NCBI GenBank assembly: GCA_050084985.1
Contig: JBITNC010000001.1
Span: forward strand, 92,256,001-92,320,000
DNA length: 64,000 nucleotides
DNA from: Nageia nagi
Taxonomy: Eukaryota > Pinophyta
Direction of reading: 5' to 3'
A program made the translations under genes and the position numbers. Under the pieces are notes generated by a model. That model saw only the letters and a program-made list of their open reading frames with translations. It was not told the DNA's origin and searched no databases. Positions 10,381 through 20,739 of the stretch are shown in pieces. The stretch's first letter is position 1, and each line of letters begins with the position of its first letter.

Positions 10381-12583
10381 TACCACCCTAGTGAGAAGGC
10401 ATTTGGTCCCACAAATGCATAGATGAGGATACAACTCTCCAACCTTGGACTTTTCCATTCAATTGAATTTATTAGGCTTCTATCTTTTCAATCCAACCAA
10501 CCACATGTTTGTCTCACCTTTTCTTGTAGCATGAACCTTTTTTGTAATATGGAGTCCTCATTGAGTTCATCCATAGTATTAGGATCTAATTCATCAAGAG
10601 ATGGTAAATTTTGATTTGAACTTGCTTCATCTTCAATCAACATAGATGGCTCATATAATTTTAAATATTCCAAATTCACAACCAAATAGATATTCATATA
10701 TGTTGGTAGATTCAATCTAAAAGCATTCTCACTTACTTGCTCCACAATCTCAAATGGTCCATACCTTATAGGTTTCAACTTCTTAGTTGGTCCTTGCAAC
10801 CTCTCCTTACTAAGATGCAACCAAACATGGTCTCTCACATCAAACTTATGGTCAACTATATATTTTTTATGTCTCATTTGTACTTGGCTTGGCTTGTCTT
10901 AAGTTTCTCTTAGATTTTCAAATGAATTTACTTAATCATTTAATCAAAGGATTTAAATTGTTTCTCTTCTTTCTCAAATGAATCTCCTTCATCCTTTTGT
11001 TGTACAAACCCACAATCAAAAGGTGATGGTGGTAAATAACCAAAATATGTCTCAAAAGTACTCTTATTAATGGAATAATGAATTTCTCTATTGTATGAAT
11101 GTTGGATATATTCAATATTTTCATCCCAAGACTTAGGATGTTTTCCATAATAACCCCTCAAGAGTTAAACTATTTTCCTATTCACCACCTTGGGTTTTCC
11201 AACCATTTGAAGATGAAAGTTAGTACTACTCTTTAACCTTGTGTCCATATTTGTCCATAAACATGCATATAGAGAAATACCATCAAAATAATGGCAATAC
11301 CATCTCCTACAATAAGAAGAACAACTTCAAAACTATAAAAATTCTGGAATGACTCTTGATATTCCTTCAAATCTTTACAATCCCAAAACTCTCTAAGCTA
11401 ACATTTGAATAATTAAGAAAGTAGTACACCTTTAAATAGGCCTAGAAATGTCTCTAAGATATTTCTTGATGATCAAAATTGTTCAACTATCTTAATCATT
11501 GATACCCCTTCAACTTCCACTACTAACTCATCAAAATGAAGGTTGTTAACAACCTAAAAATAATATACTTATGCTATTAAAAACATGATTTTCATTATTA
11601 ATCACCTTTAGATTTTAGTTTTTGATCAATCTCCAAGCATAAAAAGCTTTGGAATGAGTATTGATCTTGCAAAGATCAACCTAACATGATCTAATTCAGA
11701 TCATACCTCCCTAATGAGAAGGCATTTTGTCCCATAAATGCATATATGAGGATACAACTCCCCAACCTTGGACTTATCCATCCACTTGGCTTTATTAGGA
11801 TTTTTTCCTTTCAATCCAACCAACTACATGTTTGTCTCACCTCTTCTTGTAGCATGAACCTTCGTTTGTAATATGGAATCTTCCTTGAGTTCATCCATAG
11901 TATTAGGAGCTATGTCATTAAGAGATGGTAAAATTTGATCCAAAATTGCTTCATCCTCAATCAACATAGATGGCTCATACAATTTTAAATATTCCACATT
12001 CACAACCAAATAGATGTTCATATATGTCAGTAGATTCAATATAAAATCATTCTCACTTACTTTTTCCATAATATCAAATGGTCCATACCTTAGGTTTCAT
12101 TTTCTTGCTTGGTCCTTTCAATCTCTCCTTACTAAGATGCAACCAAACATGGTCTCCCGCATGAAACATATGGTAAACTATATATTTTTTATGTCTCATC
12201 TTGTACTTGGCTTGGCTTATCTTAAGTTGCTCTTGGATTTTCAAATGAATTTTTTTAATATTTTCAACAAAGGATTGAACTTGTTTCTCTTGTTTATCAA
12301 ATGAATCTCCTTCATCCTTTTGTTGTACAAACACATAATCAAAAGGTGATGGTGTTAAATAACCAAACTAAATCTCAAAAGTACTCTTATTAATGGAAGA
12401 ATAAATTTCCCTATTGTATAAATGTTGTATATATTCAATATTTTCATCTCAATACTTAGGATGTTTTCCATAATAACCCCTCAATAGTTAAACCATTGTC
12501 CTATTCACCAACTTGGGTTGTCCATCCATTTGAAGATAAAAGGTAGTACTCCTCTTCAACCTTGTGCCCATCTTTGTCCATAA
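9929..12583 (-). repeat. Tandem duplication: LTR interior plus 3' end of pol
   Basis: Units 9929-11260 and 11261-12583 (about 1332 and 1323 bp) each run from the middle of the LTR into the integrase coding region. They look close to 90% alike. At the junction the word acatg (11261-11265) also occurs at the start of unit one (9929-9933) and just after unit two (12584-12588). This points to a microhomology-based or replication-slip duplication. Confidence 0.8.
10488..11161 (-). pseudogene. Integrase C-terminal part, duplicated copy
   Basis: The second copy of the 3' end of pol. Two adjacent frames (11161-10940 and 10877-10488) carry SWDENIEYIQHSYNRE, MRHKKYIVDHKFDVRDHVWL and LKPIRYGPFEIVEQV. 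These are typical of the integrase end of Ty3/gypsy elements. The last frame keeps 129 codons open, longer than the matching part of the original (12334-11824), so this copy is the less damaged one. Confidence 0.8.
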
Positions 12584-12970
12584 ACATGTCAAACTATTGC
12601 CCAAAAATCTACTATCTCTATCTAAACCAATAGAAGTAGGCAATCCAAAATGAACCCAAACATAAGAAAAGAACAAATTTGTAGCATCTTGTGTTGTTAT
12701 AGTCTTCTTAAATGGAATTAAAAAATACATCTTGCTAAACCAATCCTCAATAACAAATAGATAGTCCTAACATTTCTTGTTCATAGGCAATCTTCCCATA
12801 AAATCTATGAAAATAAACTCCCGAGGATGATAAGGTATTGTAAGTGGTTGATACAAACCTAATTTCATGTTACTTGGCTTGATAGTGCAACAAAAAGAAC
12901 ACTCACTTATGTACTTGATAACTTGATCTTGCATATTTGGCCAATATATATACCTTTGCAAATTGTACAA
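11824..12970 (-). pseudogene. Integrase domain of the gypsy element
   Basis: Integrase inserts element cDNA into the genome. Frames 12970-12767, 12730-12488, 12334-12074 and 12069-11824 together cover the zinc-binding region (CSFCCTIK), the core and the C-terminal tail. In the core, IDFMGRLP and GLDRDSRFL keep the two Asp positions. The third acidic residue, expected in DGQ-E, is replaced by Lys (DGQPKLVNRT), which should abolish catalysis. Stops and shifts separate the four frames. Tail motifs GDHVWLHLSKERL and VNVEYLKLYEPSM match the duplicate at 10488-11161. Confidence 0.85.
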
Positions 12971-13392
12971 TGTCTTTCTAACCCCAAAATGTCTTAAAAT
13001 CTTTAAAGTATGTTATTCTCTAATCATTTCAATCCTTTCACCTACAAGTACCCATAATACATTGAAATGATAAAGAAGTCCATTTTTAAAATAAAAATCA
13101 TCCAAGCCCTCATACTTGGACCATGATGAATAAAATTGCTCATACACCTCTTTGAAGTCAAGATCCTACACATATGCCTTCGAAAATGACTCAGAAAGAA
13201 AAGAAAGAGATTTCAACACTGAGAGGGAACTCACTAAATTCTATTTGCATGTTGTTAACAACCTAAAATCAATGTTGTATGCTATTAATGGAATGGAATT
13301 TACAAGTATAGGTGGTCTATAAAGCATTTCAACAACCTTATTTTGTGTTTCTTTCTTATATTTGATCACAAGATGAAATTATTGCAAAAAAT

Positions 13393-13600
13393 CTATCCAT
13401 CTATATTATCTAGTTTGTTGCAATTTTGATTGAGTTTTAAGTATTTTAATGGTTGATGATCAGTATGAGTGATTGTTTCTTTCCCCATTAAGTAATGTTT
13501 CCACTTTTTAAAAGCTTGAACCAATGCATACATTTCCTTATCATAAGGAGGATAATTCAAAATGGCCCCACTCAATTTTTTAGAATGATAGCAAATTGGT
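13393..13600 (-). pseudogene. RNase H domain of the gypsy element
   Basis: RNase H removes the RNA strand during reverse transcription. The frame shows [18 protein letters not shown] and [11 protein letters not shown], the conserved YDKE.yALv and HTDH..LkyL blocks of Ty3/gypsy. It lies between RT and integrase as expected. The surrounding frame is broken. Confidence 0.85.
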
Positions 13601-13869
13601 TTACCTCCTTATAACAAAATGACCCCCATGGCATAGTCATTTGCATCAATTTTAATTTTAAATGGCTTTTGCAAATCATGAAGTGCTAGCTCAGGTGCAC
13701 TAATAATCTTTTTCTTCAAGGTATCAAAAGATGTTTGTTGTTGCATTTTCCCATTGGAAAACTTACCTCTTACCAGTTACATCATGTAAAGGTGAAGCAA
13801 TATGAGAAAAATCAATAATAAACTTTCTCAAATATTGGATAGCACCTTAGAAACTCCTAACTTCAGTTA

Positions 13870-14420
13870 CATTAGTTTGATTTAACCAATCTACTATAGC
13901 ACTTACTTTACTAGGATCTATCTTAAATTTTCCATGACCAATTAGCATGGCCCAAATAGACCAAATACTCCTTGCTAAACTCACATTTAGACATTTTCAA
14001 CAATAACTTCTCCCTATACAAATATTGAAACACTTTTCTAATATGTACAACATGTTCTTCCCAAGTAGAAGTATAAATAAGAATATCATCCAAGTATACA
14101 ACAACAAAATAATTAATAAATGGATGAAGCACATCATTCATCACCCTCATAAATGTGATCAATGTATTACACTAACCAAATGGAAAAACAAGCCACTCAA
14201 ATAAGCCTTATCTTATCATGAAAATGGTCTTGCAAATGTCCTCCTCCTTGATTCAAACTTGGTGATATCCACTCCTTAAGTCCAACTTAGTGAAGAATCT
14301 TTCCCCTTACAATTGATTCAAATGATCATTTATCTAAGGCAAAGGATAGCAATTTTTTATTGTGATTTTGTTAAGTTCTCTATAGTCAATACACATCCTT
14401 AAAGTTTGATCCTTTTTGGG
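13870..14420 (-). pseudogene. Reverse transcriptase of the gypsy element
   Basis: The N-terminal RT block [21 protein letters not shown] reads through about 14400-14340 before a stop. Frame 14162-13923 then gives [12 protein letters not shown] and the catalytic block [10 protein letters not shown] with both Asp residues intact, followed by KMSKCEF. Stops and shifts split the domain. Confidence 0.88.
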
Positions 14421-14659
14421 AACCAAAATAATAGGTGATCCACATGGATATGTACTTAGACTAATCACAACTTGATCAACCAACTCCTAAATCTAGCTCT
14501 TTATCTCTTCTTGTTCCAAAATTGATTTTTGATACATAGCTATGTTGGGAAATGAAGCATTAGATAATAATTGAATATCATGTTGTATATCCCATATAGG
14601 AGGTAATACCTATGGCTCTACAAATAAGTTTGTAAACTCCTATACCAATTTATATATAT

Positions 14660-15170
14660 CTATTCTTCCCTTTTGCACATTGTTAACATTATAAAATTAG
14701 TATTACACATTATTGATAGTGTGAGATTCACCTCACCAAAAGCTCTAGTTTTCACCATGATAAACACAAAATTTTTAGAAGCATTTACAAGGCATTTTAC
14801 CTCACTAGCAATGACCAAAGGTAGCTTTTTTCTATTTTTATGTGCAGTATCTAGAAATACCTTTTCATCTTTCACCAATCATAATTTATTCAATCTTTTG
14901 TAATAAATAACATCTTTGTACCATATATAAGGGTTACCAATTATAACACCATAAATATCTAAAGGAACAAAAATAACCCCAACTTCATCAATGTACTTTC
15001 TACAAATAGCAAATTTCAACTTACATTGTTTAGTGAATTGCAAACTAGCATTACGATGCACTTAACCCAAAGGATATGGATCTGGATAGTTGAAAGTTTC
15101 CAATTCCAAATTACTTACTATAGATTTTGACATAAATTTTGCTTGAGAACCTTAATCAGCATCAATGCAA
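14660..15170 (-). pseudogene. Aspartic protease and linker of the gypsy element
   Basis: The retropepsin cuts the polyprotein. Near 15165 the active-site block reads D-stop-GSQAKF, so a stop falls where Ser or Thr of D(S/T)G belongs. Downstream frames 15061-14879 and 14878-14660 show TKQCKLKFAI, VPLDIYGVIIGNPY and VNASKNF, common in this region of gypsy polyproteins. Confidence 0.75.
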
Positions 15171-15383
15171 TCCACTCTTGTTTTCTTAATTTGCATTTTG
15201 AGGTGAAATAAATAAATTCTTCATTCTTTAATGTCTTGATATTATTTAACCTTTTGAATGGCTAAATAATTTAGTTTCTCATCAACATCTGAACTTCCAT
15301 CAACATCCTCACATTTAAGAACCATAGCATTAGTTTTCTCCTTATATTTTTTTATATGGATGTAATTTCAAATGAAGTTTCTA

Positions 15384-16200
15384 ACATTTATTATCAACAT
15401 GACCATCTTTATCACAATGACTACAATGCCTATTATCACCTTATTTATTTTTCAAAGTATTAGTGGTCATAGTTTCTTGCTTACCTTTAACTTTATCTTG
15501 AGATTTACCTTTATCTTTTCCTCCCTTTGAATTAGAAGCCTTCTTGGATTCATCATATTATCTCCTTGCTTTACCATCCCCTTTTAAGTATTATGCTTAC
15601 AGACACACTTGATCAAGATTAGTAGGATTAAACAACATGATAGTATTTTGCAAATGACTATGTTAAACTCTAATGCACTTCATTAAAGTTTGAAGATCTT
15701 TTAGTGAAAACCTAAGCAAAGTAGTTTGTTTCCTAAATTACATAATGTATTTCTAAACCATTCTACATCTTGTTTTCCTAAATAATTACCATTTCATTAA
15801 TTATTTATTATGATATCCCAATGGATAAAATTGATCTCTTAACAAGTTCTTAAATTCAACCCAAGAAGATACTTCCAATAAGTGTTCATGAATAAGAGTT
15901 TCTACATGGCTTTCCCACCAAACTAAAGCATGTACACCCATATTTAATCTAGAAAAAGATATTTTATCAACATCATTTACAACACCATGAATTTGGAAAT
16001 AAACCTCCAATTATTTCAACTAATTGTTCAACTTTACCAAAAGTAGGAATTTCCACTTTGGCCTCCAACTTGAATGGAACTCGATTTGATGAATATAATG
16101 AATCAATTCCTTCAACTTCATTTCATTGCCTTTGATTGATATTTATATTTGATCTAGTAGCAAAAAACTCAACCAAATGAGCCAAATGATTATTCATTAC
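15384..16200 (-). pseudogene. Gag of the gypsy element with zinc knuckle
   Basis: Gag forms the particle shell and binds element RNA. Frame 16010-15801 shows LEVYFQIHGVV-like and ALVWWESHVETL followed by FKNLLRDQFYPLGY, the core of the retrotransposon gag domain. A C-x2-C-x4-H-x4-C knuckle (CSHCDKDGHVDNKC) is read at 15425-15384, followed directly by a stop. The frame between core and knuckle is broken. Confidence 0.85.
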
Positions 16201-16412
16201 TAAAAAATCTTCTTTAAAAATCAACATCTATCATGGTACATATAGTATACTTTTGCTCCTTCAAATCATCCATTTCTATCACTTGGTACCTTTGACCAAT
16301 CTTAGGATCCTATAGAATCAATTTTGGTCTTTGAGATCTCCCAAACATCAAAACACACATCACTAATGACCTAAAATCCTTAATATTTTGGCCCCAAATT
16401 TTATGCACATAA

Positions 16413-16424
16413 GCTCTAATACCA
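16413..16424 (-). promoter_or_regulatory. Primer-binding site, initiator-Met tRNA
   Basis: The minus strand reads TGGTATTAGAGC, 11 of 12 bases of the expected TGGTATCAGAGC, two bases inside the 5' LTR. The one difference is C to T. Confidence 0.85.
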
Positions 16425-16426
16425 CA

Positions 16427-17156
16427 TGATTCATAATCATCGGATGCTTATAGCATACTTGGATCCTAACTTATAGAATTGAATGAAAAAAATATTCATA
16501 ATTATGAAACCCATCAAATTGCATATAAACTTGAAATTACACAATGTAAAACTACAAATTATCAATCTCAATCACACATAAAAAGATCAATATAATGATT
16601 TCCCCTGGGTCACCCAATGTGGGATAATCCAACATGGAATTGGAACCTTCTCTTATCATTATCTATGGACATTACAATATTACATGTATATAGAGAAATA
16701 TCATCAAAATAATGGAAATAATATCTCCTACAACATTATTGCAATCTCGTACAATAAAAAGAACAACTTCATAATTGTAAAAATTATGGAATAAATCTTG
16801 GTTTTACTTCAAATATTTACAATCCCAAAATCCTAAAACTCTCTAAGATAAGATTTGAAGAATCAAGAAAGTAGCATGCATTTAAATAGGCCTAGAAACA
16901 TCTCATGGATGTTGGTTGATGATCCTTAACCACTCAACTATCTGAACTACCTATGCCCTTTCAACTTCCACTGTTGACTCATAAAAAATGAAGGTTGTTA
17001 ATGGCTTAAAAATAGTAGACTTAGGTTTTTTAATGGCATGGTTTTTATCATCAATCACCTCTATATTTTAGTATTCAATTAATCTCCAAGCATAGATTGC
17101 TTTGAAATGAATACTACTTCTATAGATATCAACTTGACATGATCCAATTCTAATCA
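16427..17156 (-). repeat. 5' LTR of the gypsy element at 9.7-17.2 kb
   Basis: About 730 bp, starting tgattcataatcatcgg and ending aattctaatca on the plus strand. It is homologous to 9674-10380 and flanked by target duplication ataat. Confidence 0.88.
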
Positions 17157-17161
17157 ATAAT

Positions 17162-17610
17162 AGAATGATGGGTTTGATGGTCGATACTATAGGGGATGTA
17201 CTCTCCTAATAAGAGGAACCTATTTAAGAAATCTATGTAAATTTTTTATATGATTGAATTTTATTTTCATTCTTATTTCTAATTGGCATTAGATTCTAGT
17301 TTCCATTTCAAATTATATGATTTTTTTAATTTGTATGTGATGATCCCTTTTAAGCTATAAGTTTAAGAAAATTACAAATAAATACCTATGAAAAATATAA
17401 AGTAAATGAAATTTTTTCATCTATAATATTTTAATATTATATGCTTATATCATTTTTTTGGTAGGAAATAATTAACCATTCCTCTATGATTCTTATACCT
17501 AGGCAAAGGGTACTTGTAATAATATAGTTCATTGTGATGATTCTCAATAGTATCTAGGGTATAGGATACCCATAATGACATCATTCATTATGATGAAACT
17601 AATTATGCTT
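17162..17610. other. AT-rich spacer
   Basis: No coding motif or repeat recognised between the gypsy target duplication and the minisatellite. Confidence 0.4.
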
Positions 17611-18175
17611 TATGATAACTTTTGTTGGTTGGGTTATCAACCATCACCTTTATGATAACCTTTTTTGGTTGGGTTATTAACCATCACCTTTATGATCACC
17701 TTTGTTGGTTGGGTTATTAACCATCACCTTGATGATCACCTTTGTTATTTGGGTTATTAACCATCACCTTTATGATCACCTTTTTTGTTTGGGTTATTAG
17801 TGATAACCTTTATGACCACATTAATTGGTTGGAATATTAACCATCACTATGTTTCCTTTATGACTAACTTTGTTGGTTGGAATATTAACCATTACTTATG
17901 AATACCTTTTTTAGTTAGGTTATTAACCATCACCTTTATGATCACTTTTGTTGGTTGGGTTATTAACCATCACCTTTATGATAATCTTTGTTTATTAGGT
18001 TGAAAATAACCATGACTATGTTTACTTTATGATAATCTTTGTTTTTTGGGTTATTAACCATCACATTTATGATCATCTTTGTTGGTTGGGTTGAAATAGA
18101 CCATCACTATGTTTGTTTTATGATCACATTTGTTGGTTGGATTATTAACCATCACTACGATTATTTTTATGAAAA
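17611..18175. repeat. Minisatellite, 40-bp unit with 48-51-bp variants
   Basis: Successive 'tatga' marks at 17611, 17651, 17691, 17731, 17771, 17811, 17859, 17897, 17937, 17977, 18028, 18068, 18119 and 18168 give spacings of 40 (eight times), 38, 48, 49 and 51 (twice). The core is ttggttgggttattaacc followed by atcacctt. The longer units carry an extra 'actatgttt'. Each unit contains the near-palindrome GGTTATTAACC (5-bp arms around a central T). The period is not a multiple of three, so this is not protein repeat coding. Confidence 0.93.
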
Positions 18176-19400
18176 AATATCTTTTATTTTTCATTAATAT
18201 ATCTTGTATAAGTTTTATATCTATGGGTAGTGAAATCTCCTAAGTATTTATTTCATCCTTGATCTTATAGGATTTTTTTACAAGATGAAACATGCAATGC
18301 TCTTATGATTTTTGGAGGTTATTTTTATCTTTCCAAAATGTATTTACAATTTTTTGTTTTTGACCACTTCATTAAAAAATAATGCAAATAGGAGGCAACA
18401 CACATCACCAATAAATTGTTCATTCTATGAAAATGTAAGAAAAAGTGGGAAGTTTATTTTTCTCTACTTTACTTTACAAGCATTAATTTCAATTTACTTC
18501 ATTAAAACATGCAAGGGTAGACATTTTTTGAAACATAATTTGGTATCCTTTTTTGGACCAAAATATGTCATATAACCCTCACCAAATTAGGATGAATACA
18601 ATGTTATGTTATATTTTTTTTTGTTGCATATGATCTACTTAAGTTACTTCTAATATGTAATTCTCTTATTTTATAGATTGGACTATCAGCATCAATGCTA
18701 CTATACAAAGATGAATTACAATATATTATTAATCTTATAATTAGATAATTATATGCTTGGGAAGACTATCAAGAATTCATCTTACTAGAACTATATGTAT
18801 CTCTCATAAACTTATTGATGTTTCTCAACACTAACTATCGAGATTGGAATCTATTATACTTAAGAGCTATTTGCCACTCCTTTGTAATATATATTGAGGA
18901 TTGGTCACTAGATTCAAAATTAGTTAACTCAAACACCATAAGATTCTCAATTTTAATGCTAGATTACATTGCTCCCAAGTGCCAACACTACAAAGATATA
19001 TACTTCATAAGCTTTCATCCATATTCTTGGGTATCCATGCATATTGAATCAAGTGTAAATAGCTGCTCAATGATCACCTAGGTAAGTGTATAGGTATTTA
19101 TCATTACTCTCTTATAGGTTTATCAAGTTATTCAATTCAATCATGTTATTGTTATCTTATTCATCATCATTGCTTTATTATTTTATTTCCATTAGTATTG
19201 AGTGATAGAAAGCATTTAGAAACCTTTTCTCTTTAATTAAGTAGATATGATTACTTCATTCTTTACTACAATTTAGGGTTACATTTTATCATCTACAAAT
19301 TTTCAAATATATGGTGATGAATATTAAGGTAAGCTAAAATGTGTTGTAGCTAATTATGCTTTGATGAATATTGTTTATTTTTAACCTTGATATTAAGAAG
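18176..19400. other. Spacer with two unrecognised open frames
   Basis: Open frames of 87 codons (18312-18575) and 88 codons (18815-19081) on the plus strand match no family I know and have no supporting context. Confidence 0.3.
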
Positions 19401-20215
19401 TATATAATAATGATGTTTGGATGCAATCCATGAATGGATAAATTAGTTCCATTGAAATTAAGGATACATAAGAGCTTGTAGAAATAACCAAAGAAAAGTA
19501 ATATCTAAGCTTAAAATTGGTCTATAAAACTACATATAACAATTATGGTAACATTGAAAGTTATGAAGTTAACTTGGTGGCTAAGGGATTTACATAAAGT
19601 TATGACATTTATTATGAAGAAAACATTGCACCTATACGTAGGTAATAAATAGTAATAATGGTACTTTCATTAGTATGAGACTATCCTCCACCCAAATTCA
19701 ACTACATACTTTGGGAGTATATCCTATAAATCTTAAGGCTATATACCTCAAATCAACCAAAATTGATCAAGTTGGATAAATCAAGGCCAAATTCAGCCAC
19801 ATTCAAGCATCCATTACCAATTTGAGCCTCTTCCACCAATTTCCAGCTGATTTTATATGCAACCCAAAGATGATATACCTTGAAAGTATGTACTATATTT
19901 TGCTAGAGGATAGCCTTCCCCCTTTCATTGGTTTCTCAAAAATATGAAACTATATATCACTTAGATATAAAAAATACCTTCTTGAATGGGTACTTAGATG
20001 AAAAAGTGTATGTACAACAAACTCAAGATGTTGATATGAAAGGAAAAAAATGTACAAGTTTAAGAAGACTTCATATAATCTTAAGAAATCCCCAAGAGCT
20101 TGCACTGCATTAAAAATAACCTTTTATGATGGGTTTTTTATTGTAGTTTTTTGAGATGATGATAAATCACCCTATTATTTTCTCATAAGGAAATCTACAA
20201 TCACCCTTAAAAGAC

Positions 20216-20218
<3 letters not shown>
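19401..20218 (+). pseudogene. Ty1/copia reverse transcriptase fragment
   Basis: The start of a copia RT domain is legible: DVWMQSMNG, then LVYKTTYNNYGNIESYEV and LVAKGFT-stop-SYDIYYEENIAPI. After an insertion of about 250 bp it resumes with HLDIKNTFLNGYLDEKVYVQQ (19928-20020) and MYKFKKTSYNLKKSPRA. These follow the canonical copia order from WVYK..., through LVAKG.., to LDVKNAFLNG. The fragment stops at the TA microsatellite at 20221. No VDD block or LTR is present. Confidence 0.85.
19675..19921. mobile_element. MITE-like insertion inside the copia RT
   Basis: The RT reading is interrupted here. Near the ends, gactatcctccacccaaat (19679-19697) and attttgctagaggatagcc (19897-19915) are inverted repeats at 15 of 19 bases. 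Outside them lie the direct repeats ctttcattagt (19664-19674) and ctttcattggt (19922-19932), 10 of 11 identical. An insertion of about 247 bp with an 11-bp target duplication fits a small non-coding DNA transposon. The length of the duplication is closest to Mutator-type elements. Confidence 0.5.

Positions 20219-20220
<2 letters not shown>

Positions 20221-20280
<60 letters not shown>
20221..20280. repeat. TA dinucleotide microsatellite
   Basis: About 58 bases of uninterrupted AT repeats, ending in a short A run. Confidence 0.97.
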
Positions 20281-20283
<3 letters not shown>

Positions 20284-20739
20284 CTTTATACAAATCTATC
20301 ATTATGGTTTGGAATTATTACACATTAAAGAATTCAATATACATGGACATCAAAATTTCCATTCTTATAAGAGATGACATTCGAGTAGTGATATCCAAGT
20401 AGTAACATTTCTTTTTCTAAAGTAGTGATTTTTAATTGAGTAATTTATATTTCATGAGTATTTTTGGAGGCTCACAACATAAATATTATTTCTTGTACTT
20501 ATATTATTTTAGGAGGGTTCATAATCATAGGTCTTTAGGAGGGTTTCAATCTCTAAATACACCATTGAATTTTTTGCATTAATCGATCTCCAAGTTGAAT
20601 TCATCTAGTTGAACATAATTTACACTATTTTTTTATTTAATTTAATGAGGATTCATAAAGTTACAAGGGTTAGGGTTGATGAATTCTATAGGCACCAAGA
20701 AAATAATTCCACACTACATAATTAGGTTTTATTAAAATG
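20281..20739. other. AT-rich spacer
   Basis: Nothing coding recognised. The phrase 'aggagggtt' occurs twice (20511-20550) without further structure. Confidence 0.4.

Larger units (their letters stand above)
9674..17156 (-). mobile_element. Ty3/gypsy LTR retrotransposon, complete but dead
   Basis: The element has LTRs at 16427-17156 (5') and 9674-10380 (3'). Target duplications are identical: ataat at 9669-9673 and 17157-17161. The primer site is 11/12 to plant initiator-Met tRNA. Domain order on the minus strand is gag, zinc knuckle, protease, RT, RNase H, integrase, the order of Ty3/gypsy. The total is 7.48 kb, including a 1.33-kb internal tandem duplication at the 3' end. All domains contain stops or frameshifts. 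The integrase tail ends in a long LNLP...YLKLYEPSML type extension. I saw no chromodomain, so the clade is not assigned. Confidence 0.9.

Noticed and set aside
12014-12304. Plus-strand open frame of 96 codons
   Set aside because: Antisense to the integrase tail of the gypsy element; no family match.
14673-14903. Plus-strand open frame of 76 codons
   Set aside because: Antisense to the protease linker frame of the gypsy element.
17611-18175. Regular repeats resembling a CRISPR array
   Set aside because: The units are head-to-tail with no unique spacers, the period is 40 with insert variants, there are no cas genes and the surrounding DNA is plant.
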